Source: DASPSM01 sp963800135
Lineage (GTDB): Bacteria > Planctomycetota > Planctomycetia > Planctomycetales > Planctomycetaceae
Length of the DNA stretch: 64,000 nucleotides
Direction: 5' to 3'
Assembly: GCA_963800135.1 (NCBI GenBank)
Contig: CAWCZR010000021.1
Location: 248,001 to 312,000 of the forward strand
Below, one piece after another: positions 1 through 8,146 of the stretch. The position numbers and the translations under genes are program-made. The notes under the pieces are model-generated. The model was not told the DNA's origin. It saw nothing but the letters and a program-made list of their open reading frames with translations, and made no database searches. Within the stretch, counting starts at the first letter, position 1. Each line of letters begins with the position of its first letter.

Positions 1-1
1 T

Positions 2-845
2 ATGTCGCAATCGGATTGGCCGCAAGAGGGTCGACGCCCGGAAAACTCGGACCGTTTCGGCCAGCGCCCGCCCGACGATTGGGGTGGCGCCTGCTCCGCC
101 CAGCGGCATGAGCGGCGGCATGAAAGCCTGCCTGATCGTGATTTGCGTGGTGGGCTTTTGCTGCGTCGTGTGTTGCGGCGTCTTTGGCTACGTCTTTTAT
201 ACGATCGGCAAATCGATCACCGCGCCGATCGCTTCCAAGAATCCTGCCGAAGTCAAAGCCGGCCTCGACGACATTTGCAAGATCACGCTGCCTCCCGGTT
301 TGGAGCCGAAGAGCGTGACGAAGATCGATAACTTCGTCTTCTCGACAATCGCCGTCGAGTACGAAAACCCGGGCCATGCCAGCCTGATGATGCTGCAGAT
401 GCACACCAAAATGGGGAGCAGCGACTCCATGGCGCCGGTGCGGCAGCAGTTCGAGCAAAAGCGAGTCACCCACGTTACCACCGGCGGCCCGATGAACAAC
501 ACGAAGATCGAGACGAGAGTCCTCAAGATCAAGGGGCAGGACTGCACGTTCACGTTCACGAAGACCGAGCCGGCGGCGGGAAAAGGCGCGAAGGACGGCG
601 CAGTGGGTAAGGCCGGCGGAGACAAGGGGGCCGGAGATAAGGGTGCAACTGACAAGGCTGGGGCCGGCAAGGCTGGGGCCGGCAAAGGCGAAGTCGCCGG
701 CGCCAAAAAACCCAGCAGCCGGAGCGAGCGGGAAAGCATTTACGGCGACTTTGACGGCAAGGATGGCCTGGTGCTCATCTCGATCGATTTCGATGACACC
801 TACAAAGAGGCCGACATCGTCAAAATGCTGGAGTCAATTCAATAG
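2..845 (+). CDS. Single-pass membrane protein, function unknown (frameshifted near 85)
   Basis: I do not recognise the family. Two frames join into one plausible protein. An ATG at position 2 opens a polar, Pro/Gly-rich start (MSQSDWPQEGRRPENSD), and after a one-base frame change near 85 the reading continues as APAPPSGMSGGMKACL. About residues 45-68 form a hydrophobic, Cys-rich membrane segment (CLIVICVVGFCCVVCCGVFG). The rest is an extracytoplasmic domain holding a low-complexity stretch of Gly/Ala/Lys repeats (about residues 170-220), encoded by short direct repeats. The gene may begin to the left of the window. Its end overlaps the end of the convergent PilZ-like gene by 26 bases. Confidence 0.55.
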   Translation, partial: CRNRIGRKRVDARKTRTVSASARPTIGVAPAPPSGMSGGMKACLIVICVVGFCCVVCCGVFGYVFYTIGKSITAPIASKNPAEVKAGLDDICKITLPPGLEPKSVTKIDNFVFSTIAVEYENPGHASLMMLQMHTKMGSSDSMAPVRQQFEQKRVTHVTTGGPMNNTKIETRVLKIKGQDCTFTFTKTEPAAGKGAKDGAVGKAGGDKGAGDKGATDKAGAGKAGAGKGEVAGAKKPSSRSERESIYGDFDGKDGLVLISIDFDDTYKEADIVKMLESIQ

Positions 846-1434
846 GAGCCGACTCGACCGCCGCCGACTCGACCGCCACTGCCTCGAGGCGCCCTGACTC
901 GACAGCCGCCGGGGCGCCGTCGCTCTCCGACTCGGCCGGCAAAAAAATCCCGTCGAGCGCGACCGCACGGACGAATTGGCCGCCGCTCTGATACGAGCCG
1001 TCGCGGCGGAAACGGCACCAGCGGAGCAGCGCGAGCAGGCCCTCCACTGTCGACGTGACTTCGTCGCGGAACTGCACGATCACTCGGCGTGACGCCAGCG
1101 GCTCCGCGTGGCAGAACGAAAAGCCCGAGAGCGACAGATCGCGCCCCTGCACGACGAGCTTACTCCTGGCACCGTCGCCTAAGTCGTCAAGCGGTGTGAG
1201 CAACAGCGGCTTGTCGTAGGCGACGCGATGCCAGCGTCGGGAATGCAGTGAGCCGAAGCTGGAGTGCCAGCTGGCAACGACTCCCCCGGTGAATAAACAC
1301 TCCATCTCCGGAATTCGCCGCAGCACGTCCAGCACGCACGGGTCAGGCATGCCGGCCATGCGTTCTGAAGGGGCCGGCAGGGAGGCGGTGGCGTGCGCAC
1401 ACGCTTCCGCCGGTTCGAGCAATGCCTCAAGCAT
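820..1434 (-). CDS. PilZ-like domain protein
   Basis: A 204-residue protein. The middle (about residues 85-165) resembles a PilZ-type beta barrel: a basic strand, GRDLSLSGFSF, then a strand with RRVIVQF, and later LLRWCRFRRDG. Planctomycetes carry many divergent PilZ-like proteins that bind c-di-GMP or have lost binding. The canonical RxxxR plus (D/N)xSxxG pattern is only partly visible: DLSLSG is present, and the arginine pair is less clear (RSKLVVQGR). The C-terminal 35 residues are a low-complexity Val/Glu/Ser/Ala tail. It is convergent with the upstream membrane gene. The domain assignment is by eye and moderate. Confidence 0.5.
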   Translation of the reverse strand: MLEALLEPAEACAHATASLPAPSERMAGMPDPCVLDVLRRIPEMECLFTGGVVASWHSSFGSLHSRRWHRVAYDKPLLLTPLDDLGDGARSKLVVQGRDLSLSGFSFCHAEPLASRRVIVQFRDEVTSTVEGLLALLRWCRFRRDGSYQSGGQFVRAVALDGIFLPAESESDGAPAAVESGRLEAVAVESAAVESAPIELTPAF

Positions 1435-1679
1435 CAGGCGGCCCCAGGCGACGCTTTCGCTGCGCCGAACTCGCGCAACACGACCTCGACAAGCCTAGGT
1501 CACGCTTTGGGCCGGTCAAATCGATTCCGGCGCTGGTCCGGGCGGCCCCGGACCGCCCATAAACCTGTGGCCGCAAATTATTGGAAATGCTAAAATTTTG
1601 CTTTTTACTCTTGCGTTAGGAATTGCGCATTGAGATGCTAAGGAAACAGCGGGCCGACCGATTTCAAAATGGGGCAGTC

Positions 1680-2942
1680 ATGTTGGAATCGACCCACGTC
1701 GCCCAAAACGGATTCGAGCGCGGGCTGGCCACACTCGCAGCGCTTGGCTTGGTCCGGCCGGCCAACATCCTCCTGGCTGAATACCTCGCCGCACTGACGG
1801 CCGAGGAAATTCTCGACGCGGCAACCGCTGGACGGCTGTCGGCCGTCTACAACCGCGTCCGCTATTCGGCTGTTGCCAACGACGACCCCGAGCTGCGAGA
1901 AGCCATCGCCACGCTCGAGTCGGTCGCGGCGCGGCTCACCGCCTGGAGCGCGGACGAACGCCGACAGGTGCTTCGACGAGTGCGCGCGCGACTGCCGCTG
2001 CCGCCCGCAGACGACGATTTGGAGCGCGAGACGGCCTGTCTGTCCGACGCCCGCACACCGATTCCACCGACGCGACACGCGAATGCCGATCGGTATTCCT
2101 CGCCCCAGTCGCGGGCGGCGCGTCCCTCGCCACGGCCGCATATCGAGCCAGCAAAAGCGAACGCCGCGCTCGAAGACGTCAGCAACCCGCTCGATCCGCT
2201 CGACGAGTTCGATGCCCTTCCCGCTGCTCCTGCTGCAGCAGCCAAGAGCGGGCGCGTCGGTCTGCCGCGACTGTCGCTCGAATTGGCGGCCGTCGTGGGA
2301 CTGGCGACGTTTCTTAGTGGGTATTTCGTCCGCGACGCGTTTAGAAAGACGGTCGAAGTCGCCGACGAAGTTGGCGGAAGCTCCGGCGAGCACCTCACCC
2401 TGAACGACGCCTGGAAGGATCAGGGCGCGTGGGTGCATGGGGTCCGTGCGCGGGGCGATCAGGACGCCCAGGCCCGGCACTTTCAAAAGGCTCGGCTGGA
2501 ACTCGAGCTCGTGCACGCCTACGTCCCCAAGGACGCTGCCGTGCTCAACGATCTGGCCGCTCTCTATCTCACGCGTGACGAGTCGGGCCGCACCGATCCG
2601 AAACGCGCGCTGGAACTGATCGAGCGGGCGCTGACGATCACGCGACAGCCGACCATCCTCGATACGGCGGCCGAAGCCCACTTTCAGTGCGGACACATCG
2701 ACGAAGCGATCCGTCTCGAACGCGAGTCTCTCTCGAAGGAGCTTGCCTGGAGCAACGCATCGGCCGGCCAGTTCCGCCAGTACCGCCAGCAGAAACTCGA
2801 GCGTTTCCGCGAGGCTGAGCCGGTCCGCACCGCCCAGCTTCCTGCCGGCCCCACGGAGCCGAGCGTCCCAGCAGCCGAGGCCGCCAAAGGCAAAATGAAC
2901 GCCCCGCTCGCGGCTCAACCCGGCAATCCGGCCGGTTCCTGA
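1680..2942 (+). CDS. Membrane-anchored TPR protein
   Basis: The N-terminal 130 residues form a helical domain, followed by a Pro/Ser-rich linker. A hydrophobic segment at about residue 200 (LELAAVVGLATFLSGYFV) fits a membrane anchor. The C-terminal part contains TPR-like helices, with stretches such as NDLAALYLTRDES and DTAAEAHFQCGHIDEAI. A protein-interaction role is typical of such proteins; the partner is unknown. The ATG at 1680 is chosen because sequence after it looks conserved in style. An in-frame ATG at 1635 is an alternative start, and neither has a strong Shine-Dalgarno site. It lies 264 bases upstream of rpmA on the same strand. Confidence 0.55.
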   Translation: MLESTHVAQNGFERGLATLAALGLVRPANILLAEYLAALTAEEILDAATAGRLSAVYNRVRYSAVANDDPELREAIATLESVAARLTAWSADERRQVLRRVRARLPLPPADDDLERETACLSDARTPIPPTRHANADRYSSPQSRAARPSPRPHIEPAKANAALEDVSNPLDPLDEFDALPAAPAAAAKSGRVGLPRLSLELAAVVGLATFLSGYFVRDAFRKTVEVADEVGGSSGEHLTLNDAWKDQGAWVHGVRARGDQDAQARHFQKARLELELVHAYVPKDAAVLNDLAALYLTRDESGRTDPKRALELIERALTITRQPTILDTAAEAHFQCGHIDEAIRLERESLSKELAWSNASAGQFRQYRQQKLERFREAEPVRTAQLPAGPTEPSVPAAEAAKGKMNAPLAAQPGNPAGS

Positions 2943-3206
2943 GCCGATCGCCCCGCTGCAACGTGCCGCCAATCGCCCTGGATTTGTGAATCCTCTTTGG
3001 GGGCGACCGCCTTTTTGCCCGTCCCAGAAGGTGCCCGCCACCTCCGCGGGAGCCAAAAAAAGGGGGCATCCGGCCAGTCGCCCTTGCAAGACGAGCCCGT
3101 TCTCCCGAGAATCCAGAACTCGATAAATTCGGTCCAGATTCGGTCCATCACAGCAGGTGGTCAAAACGACCGTCTGCGGATTCGCATATTTTGGAGGTCG
3201 GCGGCA
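2943..3206. other. Intergenic leader of rpmA
   Basis: 264 bases without a recognisable gene between the TPR gene and rpmA. An open frame runs in from 2997 in phase with rpmA, but it has no protein-like composition. I see no clear promoter or riboswitch. rplU, the usual partner of rpmA, is not here. Confidence 0.4.
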
Positions 3207-3461
3207 ATGGCTCATAAGAAGGGGCAAGGCTCGAGCCGCAACGGGCGCGATTCGAACGCACAACGGCTCGGCGTCAAGAAGTTCGGCGGCGAAGCCGTCC
3301 TGGCAGGCAACATCCTGATCCGCCAGCGCGGCACCAAGTGGCACCCGGGCCGCAACGTCGGCCAAGGCAGCGACGACACGCTCTTTGCCCTGTCCGCCGG
3401 CGAGGTCTACTTCGACCGCGGCGGCCGCCGCATCAACGTCCGCCGCGCCGAGCAGGCGTAG
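3207..3461 (+). CDS. rpmA: 50S ribosomal protein L27
   Basis: An 84-residue protein starting MAHKKGQGSSRNGRDS, the classic L27 N-terminus, which reaches towards the peptidyl transferase centre. It also has LGVKKFGGE, ILIRQRGTKWHPG and VGQGSDDTLFAL, so it spans the full family length. The start is fixed by homology and by a good Shine-Dalgarno site (GGAGG at 3193-3197, nine bases before the ATG). There is no cleavable N-terminal extension of the Firmicutes type. rplU and obg, its usual neighbours, are not adjacent. A short hairpin without a T-tract lies just after the stop. Confidence 0.97.
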   Translation: MAHKKGQGSSRNGRDSNAQRLGVKKFGGEAVLAGNILIRQRGTKWHPGRNVGQGSDDTLFALSAGEVYFDRGGRRINVRRAEQA

Positions 3462-3462
3462 A

Positions 3463-3488
3463 GCCCGGACCGGTTTGCGTCTCCGGGC
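3463..3488 (+). terminator. Possible hairpin after rpmA
   Basis: Seven-base inverted repeat GCCCGGA (3463-3469) and TCCGGGC (3482-3488), two bases after the L27 stop codon. No T-tract follows, so intrinsic termination is uncertain. The rest of 3489-3796 holds no recognisable gene. Confidence 0.3.
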
Positions 3489-3796
3489 ACCTCGGCCGCT
3501 CGCTTCAATGCAGGCCTCGGCTCTGGAACTGCGCATATCGCGCTTCGGTCCGGCCGTCGACCGTCTGATCGGCCGCGGCAAGACGGTATGCTGCCACGAA
3601 CAGCCCCAGAGCTTTGAAAGCTCATCGCAAGTCATGCTGTTCGGCGCCTCGCTACGCTGCGAGTAGGACAAACTCTTACCACGACAACCTCGTTAGCGAG
3701 CGCTCTGCTAGACGCTGGCTAGAATTCTCTAGGTAGATCACATGCGAAATGTTAATACTTGAAGAGGATTTGCTGCTTGCTGCTCGATCGATCACA

Positions 3797-4730
3797 CTAG
3801 AGCCAGTTTCAAAAGCCATTTGTCAGTGGAACGATCCGGCAAGAAACTTGCGTTCCGAAGCGGGTGAAAGGAGGCACTCGCATGTTGTTGACGCTTTCCT
3901 ATTGGCCCAATCAGGGCCGCAATTGGAGGGCGTCCAGGACGGAACCCAAACCGCAACTCACCGATGAGCAATGGCTTCTGATCGCGGATCTGTTTCCTGT
4001 AAGGAGGATGAAAAAAGTCGGCGGGCGTCCCCCCGTCCCACCGCGCCCGTGCCTGGAAGGAATCCTTTGGGTGTTAACCAGTGGTGCACGGTGGAAAGAC
4101 TTACCAACATACTTTCCGTCCCCAGCGACCTGCTGGCGGCGGCTACGCGAGTGGACTCAAAGCGGAATCTTCCAGATCGCTTGGCGCCGACTGCTCCGCC
4201 GGCTCGACGGAATGAAGTCGCTCCGCTTGGACGAGGCGATGGCCGACGGCACGTTTTCCCCGGCCAAAAAAGGGGGCTTTGCGTCGGCAAGACAAAGCGC
4301 GGCAAGGGGACGAAGATCATGCTCCTCATCGACGGCCGCGGCACGCCGCTCGGCGTGGACATCGCCAGCGCCAGTCCGGCGGAAGTCAATCTCATTGAGC
4401 CGCTCTTGAACAAGCGGACCGTGCGCAGAGCGCCCCCAGCGATTGATTTATGACAAAGCGGCCGACAGTGATCCCTTGCGAAAGCGGCTGGCAAAGCGTT
4501 GCATTGAACTGATTTGTCCACACCGATGCAGCCGCAAACGCCCGGCAACTCAGGACGGACGGCCACTTCGACGCTACAAACGACGTTGGAGGGTCGAACG
4601 CTCGATCAGTTGGCTGTTCAACTATCGTCGCCTTGTTGTGCGCTACGAGCGTCACAGTCTTCTTTTTCTCGGATTCCTTGAATTGGCTTGCGCCGTCACG
4701 ATCCTCAAGCGGTTTTGAAACTGGCTCTAG
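3797..4730 (+). mobile_element. IS5-type insertion sequence
   Basis: The outer 18 bases (3797-3814 and 4713-4730) are perfect inverted repeats: CTAGAGCCAGTTTCAAAA at the left and its reverse complement at the right. The outermost CTAG is palindromic, so it may be a CTAG target duplication around 14-base terminal repeats. Insertion at CTAG or YTAR sites is known for IS5-group elements. The element encodes one transposase, now in three frames. It ends 46 bases before the start of the FHA-LuxR gene. Confidence 0.88.
3882..4718 (+). pseudogene. IS5-family DDE transposase, two frameshifts
   Basis: The N-terminal part (frame of 3882) has the family pattern LTDEQWLLIADLFP and GGRPPVPPRPCLEGILWV. 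After a frame change near 4275 the chain continues with KRGKGTKIMLLIDGRGTPL, and after another near 4440 with YDKAADSDPLRKRL and WRVERSISWLFNYRRLVVRY. The three expected catalytic residues can be placed: Asp in MADGTFS, Asp in YDKAADSD and Glu in WRVERS. The start at 3882 follows a strong AAAGGAGG site. The frame changes mean it is inactive as read, or carries sequencing errors; IS5 elements sometimes use programmed frameshifts, but I see no clear slippery site pair. Confidence 0.8.
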
Positions 4731-4775
4731 CGAATCACTAATAGTGTGTACTCGCAAAGACTCACGTCATGCGGA

Positions 4776-5396
4776 ATGGCCAACTCATTCTACGAAGCCA
4801 GGGTCCCGTCGGCACCGCCGATTGAGCTTTCTGACGGCACGATGCTGCTCGGTCGGCATTCGGCCTGCGACATCGTGCTGCTGGACCCTTCGATTTCCCG
4901 CTATCACGCGGAGTTTTCCGTTCGCGGGAACCTGGTAACCGTCCGTGACTTGAATAGTCACAACGGAACGTATCTGGATGGCAAGCGAATCCAAGCGGCT
5001 GACGTGCGGGCAGGCCAGCGATTGAATTTCGGCGACGTATCGTTTCAGGTTCGGATTGCCGGTGTCGATGACTCCGAGCCCGATTCCGACTTGGAAACCG
5101 ACAGCGTGAGCGGCCGCGTGCGCTCAATCACCGCGGAACTGGACAAGTTGCCCCTGTCGCCCGCCGAACGCCGCGTTTTGGATTCCCTGCTGCTGGGTCT
5201 GTCTGAAAAAGAGGTTGCCACGCGGTTGGACATCAGCCCCAACACAGTCCATTGCCACGTGGGAAAAATCTACAAGGCCGTCGGCGTTTGCTCGCGATCC
5301 GAACTGCTGGCCCGCTTTGTCCCCCAAGGCGACAAACGTGGCGATCAAGGATCGAGCGACCCTCCCGATGCCGATCCGCGGACCAAACCGTCCTGA
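4776..5396 (+). CDS. FHA domain protein with LuxR-type HTH
   Basis: A 206-residue protein. Residues about 20-95 form an FHA phosphothreonine-binding domain with the typical elements GRHSACDIVLLD, ISRYHAEF and DLNSHNGTYLDG. Residues about 135-190 form a LuxR/GerE helix-turn-helix (LSPAERRVLDSLLLGLSEKE, then VATRLDISPNTVHCHVGKIY). It probably reads phosphorylation by one of the many Ser/Thr kinases and binds DNA. There is no receiver domain. The ATG at 4776 is preferred over an upstream GTG at 4746 because the FHA domain follows at a normal distance. The IS element upstream may have replaced or altered its promoter. Confidence 0.85.
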   Translation: MANSFYEARVPSAPPIELSDGTMLLGRHSACDIVLLDPSISRYHAEFSVRGNLVTVRDLNSHNGTYLDGKRIQAADVRAGQRLNFGDVSFQVRIAGVDDSEPDSDLETDSVSGRVRSITAELDKLPLSPAERRVLDSLLLGLSEKEVATRLDISPNTVHCHVGKIYKAVGVCSRSELLARFVPQGDKRGDQGSSDPPDADPRTKPS

Positions 5397-5562
5397 GTGG
5401 CCCGGACCGGGTGCGCGTTGGCAGTCTGCCTAGGTTGAGGGGGCGGCGACGACGTCTCATCGAGAGTCTTTCGCGTCGACCGCCGTCGCCTTGCAAACGC
5501 CGGCAGCGGTCGAGATACTTTCGGACGCGCGATTCGACGACTCCACAGGCGTCACGCCGCAC

Positions 5563-5636
<74 letters not shown>

Positions 5637-5748
5637 TTTTCTTCGAGACGCGCGGCGGGCGGCCCGAGTTCGTGAGTCGGCCCGTCAGTCGTCTCCCTCT
5701 TATGATCTGCCCCGCTGACGTCCGCCCGAGCCCGACGAGTTCGCAGGC

Positions 5749-6171
5749 ATGACCGGGCATTCCGAGCGTTACATCCTGGCGACCGGAACCGGCGAGGTCG
5801 AGCGGCTGCGGTTGTTGCAGGAGGTTTACGGGCCTAAAGAGGCAACGCTGGCCACAGATCCCCGGACGGCAGTCGATGCTTTGGTTGAAATCATTGGGAA
5901 ATATGACCCCAAAAAAGACACCCGAATCTTGGGACATGCCGTTCAGGCCTTGGCAAACGCAGGCTCTTGGGCGATTGGTCAAGTTTCAGTAATTGAGGGG
6001 TTAGCAGGCAACGATCCGACGCTAGACTCGCAAATTGACACGGCAGTCGCTGCGATCGAGCAAGCCGCTCAAACCGCACAAGCCGCTAAAGCCGCGGCCG
6101 CCAAGGCCAAGGCTGCCGCGCCGGCCGCGCCCGCTGCTGGGGCCGCACCGGCTGCGCCGGCAAACCCATAG
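5749..6171 (+). CDS. Small helical protein with Ala/Pro tail, unknown
   Basis: A 140-residue protein. The first 24 residues (ending RLRLLQEVYGP) resemble the start of SAM-dependent methyltransferases, but the rest does not continue as one. Residues 30-105 are helical, with a pattern like a HEAT or armadillo pair. The last 35 residues are Ala/Lys/Pro low complexity. It could be a chimera between a methyltransferase start and another protein, or simply a helical protein of unknown role. No partner gene is adjacent. Confidence 0.45.
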   Translation: MTGHSERYILATGTGEVERLRLLQEVYGPKEATLATDPRTAVDALVEIIGKYDPKKDTRILGHAVQALANAGSWAIGQVSVIEGLAGNDPTLDSQIDTAVAAIEQAAQTAQAAKAAAAKAKAAAPAAPAAGAAPAAPANP

Positions 6172-6473
6172 GCCGTATTCGGTTCGTTCACCAGTCTTTC
6201 AACAACGGTGCTCGCAGCCTAGCGGACTCACTGCGAAAATCGTGACTTGGATTTCCGAGTATAGTTGGGAGGTACCTGTGGACGCTGGCGAGTCACACTC
6301 TATTAATGGATGCGGATCGCGCCGGTGATCCGGCAGCCGGCTTAGCGAAGCTCATCGATCTTCCTTTGACGCAGCCGGAGTCTTCGCACGCGAGGCGCGC
6401 AGCGCGAAGCGCTCTCCGTTAAATCAACGGGCGATCAGCGAGACGTCGTCGGACCCCGACACGGAACCAAGAC
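6172..6473. other. Intergenic region, nothing recognised
   Basis: 302 bases between convergent genes. I see no gene, tRNA or clear terminator. Confidence 0.4.
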
Positions 6474-7919
6474 TCAGATCCAGATGTCCGAAGTGCAATC
6501 CCCACCCGGGAAGCGAATCTCGTGCGCCCGGACCGGGCCCGTCGGTTCCTTGCCGAAGTCGACGAGGAAGTTTTCGTTGACGGTCAGGCTGCCGTCGGGG
6601 TTGCAGTCGAATTGCATCAGGTAGGAGCCCTTCTTGGCGAAGTCGGGGTAGAACTGGTTGTCCCAGGTGCTATAGAGCGAATTGGTCATGTAGAGCCGCT
6701 TGCCGTCGAGGCTCAGGTTGAGCATTTGCGGGCCGGCGTTGAGGTCGCGGCCTTGGACCGAGCGTTTCTTGCCGAGGACTCCACCGAGCCAGACTTGGGC
6801 CGTCAGCTTGGGATGTGCCGGGTCGCTGACGTCGTAGCGGCGGATGTCGCCGTGCAGCCAGTTGGAGAAATAGAGCCAGCGGTCGTCGAGCGAGAGCACG
6901 AGGTCCGTGATTAGTCCGGGGACCGGGAACGGCCAGCCCTTCTGTGGCACCGGATCGACCTGGATCACTTTTTCAGCCTGCCACGAGCGGTCCGTTTTGT
7001 CGGCCTGGTGAAAGTGCCAGATCGCGCTGCTGAGCGCGGCTCCGACGAAGCCGTGCTGGCTTGCGGGGTCGTGGTGAAAGCGGACTTCGAGCGGAATCAG
7101 CCCGGCCTCGCCGAGGTCGACCGTTTGCAGGATTTGCCGCTTCTCCCAGTCCCAGAAATTGAGATGGCGGCCGTACTTGCCCGCCGCCACTTCGGGCGGT
7201 TTGAAGCCGTCTTTGATCGTGTTGGGCGCCCCCCATTCGCTGCTGACCATCACGTTGTGCCGCGGCTGGTACCAGAAGTCGTAATTAAAGGTGATGCCGC
7301 TCTTGGGGGGGTCCCAGCGGCCGGCGACGTTGAACTTGTCATCGAGCAGCAGGAACCCGCCGGGCAGGTCGCCCTTCGCGTCGCCGAGCATGGAAATCAT
7401 GATCTCGCCGGTCGACAGGCAGTGGACCGTGTGCGGACCGGTGAGATTCGTCTTCGAGATGATTTCCTCCGGGGAGATCACCTTGTGCATCTTTGGCCGC
7501 CGCGGGTCGGCGACGTCGATGATGTGGATGCGAGTCGACTTCAGGCCGGGCACGACCAGGAACCGCCGCATGTGTTTTGGGTCGCCGTGGCAACTGCTGC
7601 ACGCGTTCCAGCCGAAGTGATGCAGCTCGTCCCCCAGCTCGGGCATGGGCACGCGCTCGATCACCTGCGAATAAGTTGACGAAGCCGGATCGACGTCGAC
7701 GATCGCCAGAAAGTCCGGCTTCTTGACCGACGTTGCGGCATACGTCGCCGTGACGAAGGCGATCTTTTCGCGCTCGCTCTGCATGGCCTCTCGCGGCGAC
7801 GCGTAGGTGGAGTGACCGGAGCCCCCTTCCGCGTGATGGTGGGCGGCCAGACCGCGAGTCCCCAAAGCAGACGAGGCGGCCGCCGCGGCAGCAGCCGTCA
7901 AAAGCTCACGTCGACGCAT
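6474..7919 (-). CDS. Selenium-binding protein / methanethiol oxidase family
   Basis: 481 residues, close to the SBP56 family length. Its members oxidise methanethiol to formaldehyde, hydrogen sulfide and hydrogen peroxide, and bind copper or selenium. Conserved stretches include NACSSCHGDPKHMRRFLV, LTGPHTVHC, FNYDFWYQPRHN, SSEWGAPN, LRFHHDP-like histidines and DITSDIWI-type end (CTSDIWI). The start at 7919 gives a Tat-like signal (MRRRELLTAAAAAAASS), suggesting export. An upstream in-frame start at 8009 would bury this signal, so it is not used. It is transcribed divergently from the FHA-pseudokinase gene. No thiol-producing pathway is seen nearby. Confidence 0.88.
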   Translation of the reverse strand: MRRRELLTAAAAAAASSALGTRGLAAHHHAEGGSGHSTYASPREAMQSEREKIAFVTATYAATSVKKPDFLAIVDVDPASSTYSQVIERVPMPELGDELHHFGWNACSSCHGDPKHMRRFLVVPGLKSTRIHIIDVADPRRPKMHKVISPEEIISKTNLTGPHTVHCLSTGEIMISMLGDAKGDLPGGFLLLDDKFNVAGRWDPPKSGITFNYDFWYQPRHNVMVSSEWGAPNTIKDGFKPPEVAAGKYGRHLNFWDWEKRQILQTVDLGEAGLIPLEVRFHHDPASQHGFVGAALSSAIWHFHQADKTDRSWQAEKVIQVDPVPQKGWPFPVPGLITDLVLSLDDRWLYFSNWLHGDIRRYDVSDPAHPKLTAQVWLGGVLGKKRSVQGRDLNAGPQMLNLSLDGKRLYMTNSLYSTWDNQFYPDFAKKGSYLMQFDCNPDGSLTVNENFLVDFGKEPTGPVRAHEIRFPGGDCTSDIWI

Positions 7920-8146
7920 GGCGGACCTTTCCGTGGCGGCTAGAGGAGAAGTGGCACGAAAGGAGACGGTTCGCCCCGCATTGTAGTCGTCAAAAAAATC
8001 AGGCGTCAAATTGGCCGCGCTGGAGCGACTGTTGACCCGTGTGCCGCCGTCCGTCTTCCGTGCCGGAAACTTGTAGTGCCGCGTGTTGGTCTCGGATAGA
8101 CTCGAAGGATCGGGCGGCGATGCGGCCTCTGGACTGACGATGATCT

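Noticed and set aside
2943..3206. rplU or an N-terminal extension of L27
   Set aside because: The upstream in-frame codons have no similarity to L21 or to a known L27 extension; a strong ribosome site marks the ATG at 3207.
1638..3671. Long minus-strand open frame (677 codons) opposite the TPR gene and rpmA
   Set aside because: It runs through the well-supported L27 gene on the other strand, has Arg-rich low-complexity composition and no family pattern. High GC produces such antisense frames.
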